The translations under genes were made by a program, and so were the position numbers. A stretch of DNA of 64,000 nt from Agarophyton chilense. Its lineage: Eukaryota > Rhodophyta > Florideophyceae > Gracilariales > Gracilariaceae. How positions within the stretch are numbered: position 1 is the first letter of the stretch; the number at the start of each line of letters is the position of its first letter. Below, in pieces: positions 60,271 to 64,000 of this stretch. Below the pieces are notes generated by a model, which made no database searches, was not told where the DNA came from, and saw only the letters and a program-made list of their open reading frames with translations. The stretch covers positions 62,001 to 126,000 of the forward strand of contig JARGXX010000010.1 of the NCBI GenBank assembly GCA_030374765.1, given 5' to 3'.

Positions 60271-62422
60271 TCACCCTAGATTCCAATTGTCACCATCGGA
60301 AGCCTCCCGGTCACTCAAGTTAAGACCATACCGGGCACCCAATTCGGCAGTAACCCTCCGGGACATTACATGGTCATTCTGCTGCAGGAAAATGACTATG
60401 GCAGTCTTCAGATCCTGACCCTGTTGGAGAATCGCGGCGTAGCTCGCCGAGCGACGCACCCAGGAGCAAGCCTCCCTCAGAACTGTCGCAATGTCCATCG
60501 AGGCCGTAATACGAACGATACGGCAGACATCACTGAGATACGAAGCCGCAGCCGTGACCGAAGTGGGAAAGTGTGGCAACGGAGAGGAAGGAGCGATAGA
60601 AATATCCCCAGTGGACGTTTGAGCAAGCACATCACCTACAGAACTTTCGGCTTCCACAGCGACCTCGCCAAGAAGGATGTCTAATTGGGCGACGGCGGCT
60701 CAAAAGAAAGCTCATCTTGAGGAGCAGCACCCGGAGGAGCTAGAGGATGGGAAGCTGTCGGCAATAACACAGCGGACTGAACCTGAGAATCAATTCCCTC
60801 TACGGGTAGGACGAAGGGATCTCCACCAAAGAATTCTCTACCGGACATACCAGCAGGAATCATCAGCGTGGCTTCCACATCAGGCTTGAAGCACAGAAAA
60901 TCTAAACCAATGGCCTTCGGGTAATAGTCGTACACATGACGCCTCGGGATGTCCGATGGTTTATTCTCCAAAGGCTTGGCGGGATAGGCACGAGCGTCGT
61001 CCCGACCCTGCGGATGTAGCAGAATTGGCGTGATCGAGTCGGTATTCTGGTCATTCCAAAGGAACTCGGGAGTCTTACCCCACTTCACCTGTTGGACATG
61101 ATCAAAAAGGGCCTCAGTCGCCTCTACGTCGAATTCGGTCCCACGGACGTTATTCTGGATGCCCAGGTTCCTTGGGAAACAGATCATGCTGTCCGGGAGC
61201 GGAATTAGGCGACCTCCAAGACAGGGTATGTTCTCTTTGTACTGTACCCTCCAATCCTCCGAACGGACATTACCACGTATTCCGTACTTCGCGGTATCCA
61301 GGAAGGCCATAAAGGGACATCAAGCTGATCTCAACGAGGAGTACCTGCGAGGACAGCCACAGCCTTCGGTCATTGTTCTCGCCCATGAGTTGGGACGAGT
61401 AGTACGCCACCATAGACGGCTTAAGAACCAAAAGGAGCGGCAAAACACCCCAATACATGCCCCATTGGTTCTCATCCTCGTGGGGAAGCAAAAGATATAA
61501 CGGAAGAAGTTTGTCTGCGCTCAGGTCGTGAAACTCCACCTAGTGCCAACAAAAGAAGAGTCCCAGGGATTTACGCAAACGACCATCGCGCTCCTGCATC
61601 TCGTTCCTATAGACCCTATTGGACATCCAAAAGAGGCAATCATACGGCGGCCGGAAGCACATAAGCGCCAGGAGGTTGTGACCCGCTGGAAGAAATCACA
61701 CATGAGGTGGTATGGAGTCCGTGTATTGGTCAGAACGCAGTTTTTTCACCGTGAACTGGTATTCGGCTTCCTCCTCGCAGCGAATGTATGTCATTTCCAC
61801 TTGGATGAGGATGTGCCATCGTGTCGCAGAACCCGGATCCACGAGACAATTCCACGATAGGTCATACCACGAGACGCAGCGCGTGTTCTTGCTGCGCCTC
61901 CAGAAATCGGTTATCTTGGCAAAACTTCGGGCTTCTAGATACATATGACAGAACCTTTAGTATTCTTGTACAGTTGGCGGAAGAATGGCATGATGCACTG
62001 CCCTCGGATTCCGTCTGATGGTATGGTAGTAGCGGTCCCCGGGACGTTCATAGGACATTGGTATCCAGAGGAGCTCCCCGCTTGGTTGTTCGAAGCCATG
62101 GTGCCGGTGCTTACACGCTGGTCCCCCAGGAAGTTAATAGGACGTCCGACGGAAGCGACATAGTCCGAAGGGAGAACGGCGTACCGACGGGCTTATCAGA
62201 CGAGTTCGGCATCGCCCGCGACCAACAGAAAAGTACAACGGTGGGAGGGCGAGGCGACGGAATCAACCCGAACTGAATGACAGGCGTGAACCACGGTGGA
62301 CGAAGCGCGGAGGGTTGGCGACGGAAGAATGGAGAGTAAGGAAGGCCCCGATGACCGTCAGAGGAGAAGAAGCCCATGGACCGTCTCGAAAACGTGGCGC
62401 GAGGAATGCGCCGGCGATACAC
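60271..62422 (-). pseudogene. Antisense ORF region of element B
   Basis: On the strand opposite pol. 61310-60681 is an open 209-codon frame (AKYGIRGNVRSEDWRVQYKE, GREFFGGDPFVLPVEGID). After a frameshift, 60657-60271 (128 codons) is homologous to the element A antisense ORF (IDIATVLREACSW / MDIATVLREACSW, LSDREAS). Upstream segments 61539-61270 (SADKLLPLYLLLPHEDENQW), 61944-61696 (SWYDLSWNCLVDPGSATRWH) and 62422-62111 suggest the gene ran from about 62420, some 650-700 residues. B lacks about 110 bp near its 3' end that A keeps. No domain recognised. Two copies sharing an antisense frame argue that it is a real element gene; a captured host gene or an env-like product are possible. Confidence 0.6.
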
Positions 62423-62632
62423 TTATGGCCAGCGCTCACAGCGCCTGGGAGCTTCAGTCCTTAGGCAAATTAATTGCCCTTAGGCTCCAACGATTAGCTG
62501 ACGCTTTCACGCATCCCTGGAAGCGATGAAAACGTGAAGTCCCGTCGCGCCCATCGGCCCTGGGAGCGACTAAGCGCTCACGTCAACTGGCCTAATCATG
62601 AGAAAATCTGGACTCCACCGTTACGGTCGAAT

Positions 62633-62648
62633 CCTAAGGAGGGATATA
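62633..62648 (+). promoter_or_regulatory. Candidate polypurine tract before 3' LTR of B
   Basis: AAGGAGGGATATATG immediately precedes the LTR start and is conserved in element A. Assigned from position. Confidence 0.5.
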
Positions 62649-63094
62649 TGTGAAGGAGCGATGATAGCGGTTGAGCCGTGTAAGATGCCGGGCCCTCAAG
62701 GATCTTGCAGATGATACGTGGACAGGTTGGCCTCAGGTGGAGTCATGTAGATTATTAATTTATTTTAATTAGTGTAATAGATTACCATTACAGTGCCCGG
62801 GAGATCTCGGCGCCTCGCCAATACTATTTACTTGGCCCGATTGACACTTCTCCATTAGAGTACGGAAGGTACCGTTACGACACTAAATAACCCCCTTTGG
62901 TATATTAGTTCAACCCTTTGGTCTTCAAGCCATCGTTCCCCTGGCTCCAATCTGTAGGACTACGCAATAAACGCCAGCCCATAGCACCAAGTACTCCGGG
63001 AGTGTCGCCGTCAAGGATTCGAACCTTAGGACCCGTTCTACAAGGCTACTATCGGTCGAGACCCGTACGCTGACCCACCCGTCATTGGGTTACA
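62649..63094 (+). repeat. 3' LTR of element B
   Basis: 446 bp, collinear with 52889-53336, TGTGAAGGAGCG to GTTACA. It also retains GGTTCGAATCC on the minus strand near 63023. Confidence 0.97.
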
Positions 63095-63280
63095 GCCACG
63101 TGGCTGCCCATCACAATATATGGGCCGTTGCCAATCCGGTATTTCACCACATACCACCTCACGGACCATCTGCGGGGTGCTGCTCCTAACTTCATCCTAG
63201 CCGTTGCTCTCTCTCATGATTATCATTATACTTAGCCAAAAAAATATTTCATCGGTAATCCGATAGTACAGAATACTACA
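63095..63280 (+). mobile_element. LTR family C, copy 2, right part
   Basis: Continues the family-C LTR after element B: ACGTGGCTGCCCATC, CCTCACGGACCATCTGCGGGGT and TAGCCAAAAAAATATTTCATCGG match 11886-12128. It lacks about 25 bases present in copy 1 near 11950-11985. Ends ACTACA at 63280. Confidence 0.92.
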
Positions 63281-63707
63281 CCGATTATCTTGCTGAGCGA
63301 CCAGAATACCGTTAAATCCTTCCAGACAAAGGTCAAGTCTGCCAGCATGGCATTTTCAGACAACATCTGCATTTCTTTCTTGACTTCAGGTGCCGGTTTC
63401 GAAGTAGTCTTCAAGGGTGTAAGGATATTTAGAAGGATTTTCTTTGCTGCTCTGGCCCCTGTTCTCATCTTTTTTAAACATACAAATATTTTTGAACCAG
63501 AAGGAACTAATAAGGTGCATTTGTTGCACTGGAGTAGGATAACGGACACCGGACCAAGGTCTCGATTCGGAGATTCCTGACGTTATCCAAATCGTTGCCA
63601 AATGAGGATCAAGAGACCAGCGCCGGCGTTGTTTGCGAATTCCGGGAAGTCTTTGGGGCGGTGTAGCCCTGACCCCCTTGATAGTATCGGTGAAAGTGAC
63701 ACCTTTC
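63281..63707. other. No firm gene
   Basis: Both strands are open for about 96-105 codons here (63290-63580 plus, 63549-63232 minus). The minus reading (KKMRTGARAAKKILLNILTP) is somewhat more protein-like, but its start lies in LTR C. Not assigned. Confidence 0.3.
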
Positions 63708-64000
63708 TGTAGAGCAACGCCCAGTCAGAGAATACTTGAAGATGCAACTCATAGAATGAGGATTGAACCCTCCGAGGGTTATGATTATGATCCCCTCTAA
63801 GGTGTGCTGAGGTGGCACTGTTTTCCGGTTATATTTCGCCTATAAGGGAAAATTCGGATGGCCCATGGTTGGATTGGCCCCGTGATACACGTGGCTTAAT
63901 TTTGGCACCGATTTTCGGATATTTGTAGAACGTTGGACTTTTGGGCCCTGGCAGTGGGATCTCCACGTGTATGGCCTTGAGCAGGTGTGCACTACTGTAG
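63708..64000 (+). mobile_element. LTR family D, copy 3 (cut by window end)
   Basis: TGTAGAGCAACGCCCAGTCA onward matches 26713-27005 nearly base for base. The window ends before its right terminus, so it may be a solo LTR or the 5' LTR of a full element. Confidence 0.93.

Larger units (their letters stand above)
52889..63094 (+). mobile_element. Full-length Ty3/gypsy element B (10.2 kb) nested in LTR C
   Basis: Bounded by two LTRs of 448 and 446 bp starting TGTGAAGGAGCG and ending GTTACA. By hand count they differ at roughly 30 positions (about 93% identity), so the insertion is not recent. Order: 5' LTR, gag, protease, RT, RNase H, integrase, chromodomain, antisense ORF, purine tract, 3' LTR. 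Flanking pentamers are GCTCC and GCCAC; the intact C copy reads GCAAC at the same point, so a decayed 5-bp duplication is likely. No clear tRNA primer-binding site follows the 5' LTR (it reads TTTCGGTCTATC). Confidence 0.96.

Noticed and set aside
60271-62422. Envelope gene of a gypsy-type retrovirus
   Set aside because: The frame is antisense and shows no signal peptide, transmembrane anchor or glycoprotein-like Cys pattern.
62953-63094. A functional tRNA gene inside the LTR (minus strand)
   Set aside because: T-arm is good but the acceptor stem has mismatches and the anticodon stem pairs poorly, so only a tRNA-like remnant is claimed.

Overview
This is eukaryotic DNA: a gene-poor graveyard of transposable elements with no intact gene of known cellular function. 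The supports are LTR retrotransposons with chromodomain Ty3/gypsy pol, solo LTRs with 5-bp target-site duplications (TSDs), a piggyBac transposase, two CACTA/tnp2-like transposases, and long frames broken by scattered stops and frameshifts. The host cannot be fixed from the sequence alone. The piggyBac type and the OrsD/RecQ-type helicase suggest an alga, oomycete-like protist or fungus (red algae and early fungi are both plausible), not a bacterium, plant or animal; this is inference.

Layout. 1-4692 is the 3' part of Ty3/gypsy element A (pol, chromodomain, an antisense ORF, 3' LTR), itself hit by a reverse-oriented solo LTR of the same family (2698-3143). Directly after its LTR, 4693-9756 is a decayed long gene combining a tyrosine-recombinase-like region with a RecQ-type helicase. 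10.6-21.7 kb carries a diverged direct repeat pair about 10 kb apart, a solo LTR (family C, 11503-12128) and decayed minus-strand coding-like tracts I cannot name. 21.7-26.7 kb is largely featureless. A 0.9-kb LTR family (D) occurs as two perfect solo LTRs in opposite orientation (26713-27625 and 29453-30350) and again at the right edge (63708-64000). The inverted one splits a decayed DNA-methyltransferase-like gene (minus strand, 30777 to about 28870).

32.4-36.2 kb is bracketed by copies of a GTCGGTCGAC-centred palindrome and contains a decayed piggyBac element (about 32.92-35.83 kb). 36.8-40.4 kb is a long broken plus-strand gene whose distal part resembles a 2-oxoglutarate/Fe(II) dioxygenase fold. 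41.9-44.4 kb and 49.8-51.5 kb are two related tnp2-like transposase pseudogenes. Between them lie a 49-bp tandem repeat and decayed coding-like tracts.

52503-63280 is a clear nested insertion: a full-length 10.2-kb Ty3/gypsy element B (52889-63094, LTRs 448 and 446 bp, about 93% identical by hand count) sits inside a family-C LTR. B has gag, protease, RT, RNase H, integrase and a degenerate chromodomain, then a 2.7-kb 3' region with an antisense ORF shared with element A. Retroelement genes here act together only in the sense of one element's life cycle; all look inactivated.
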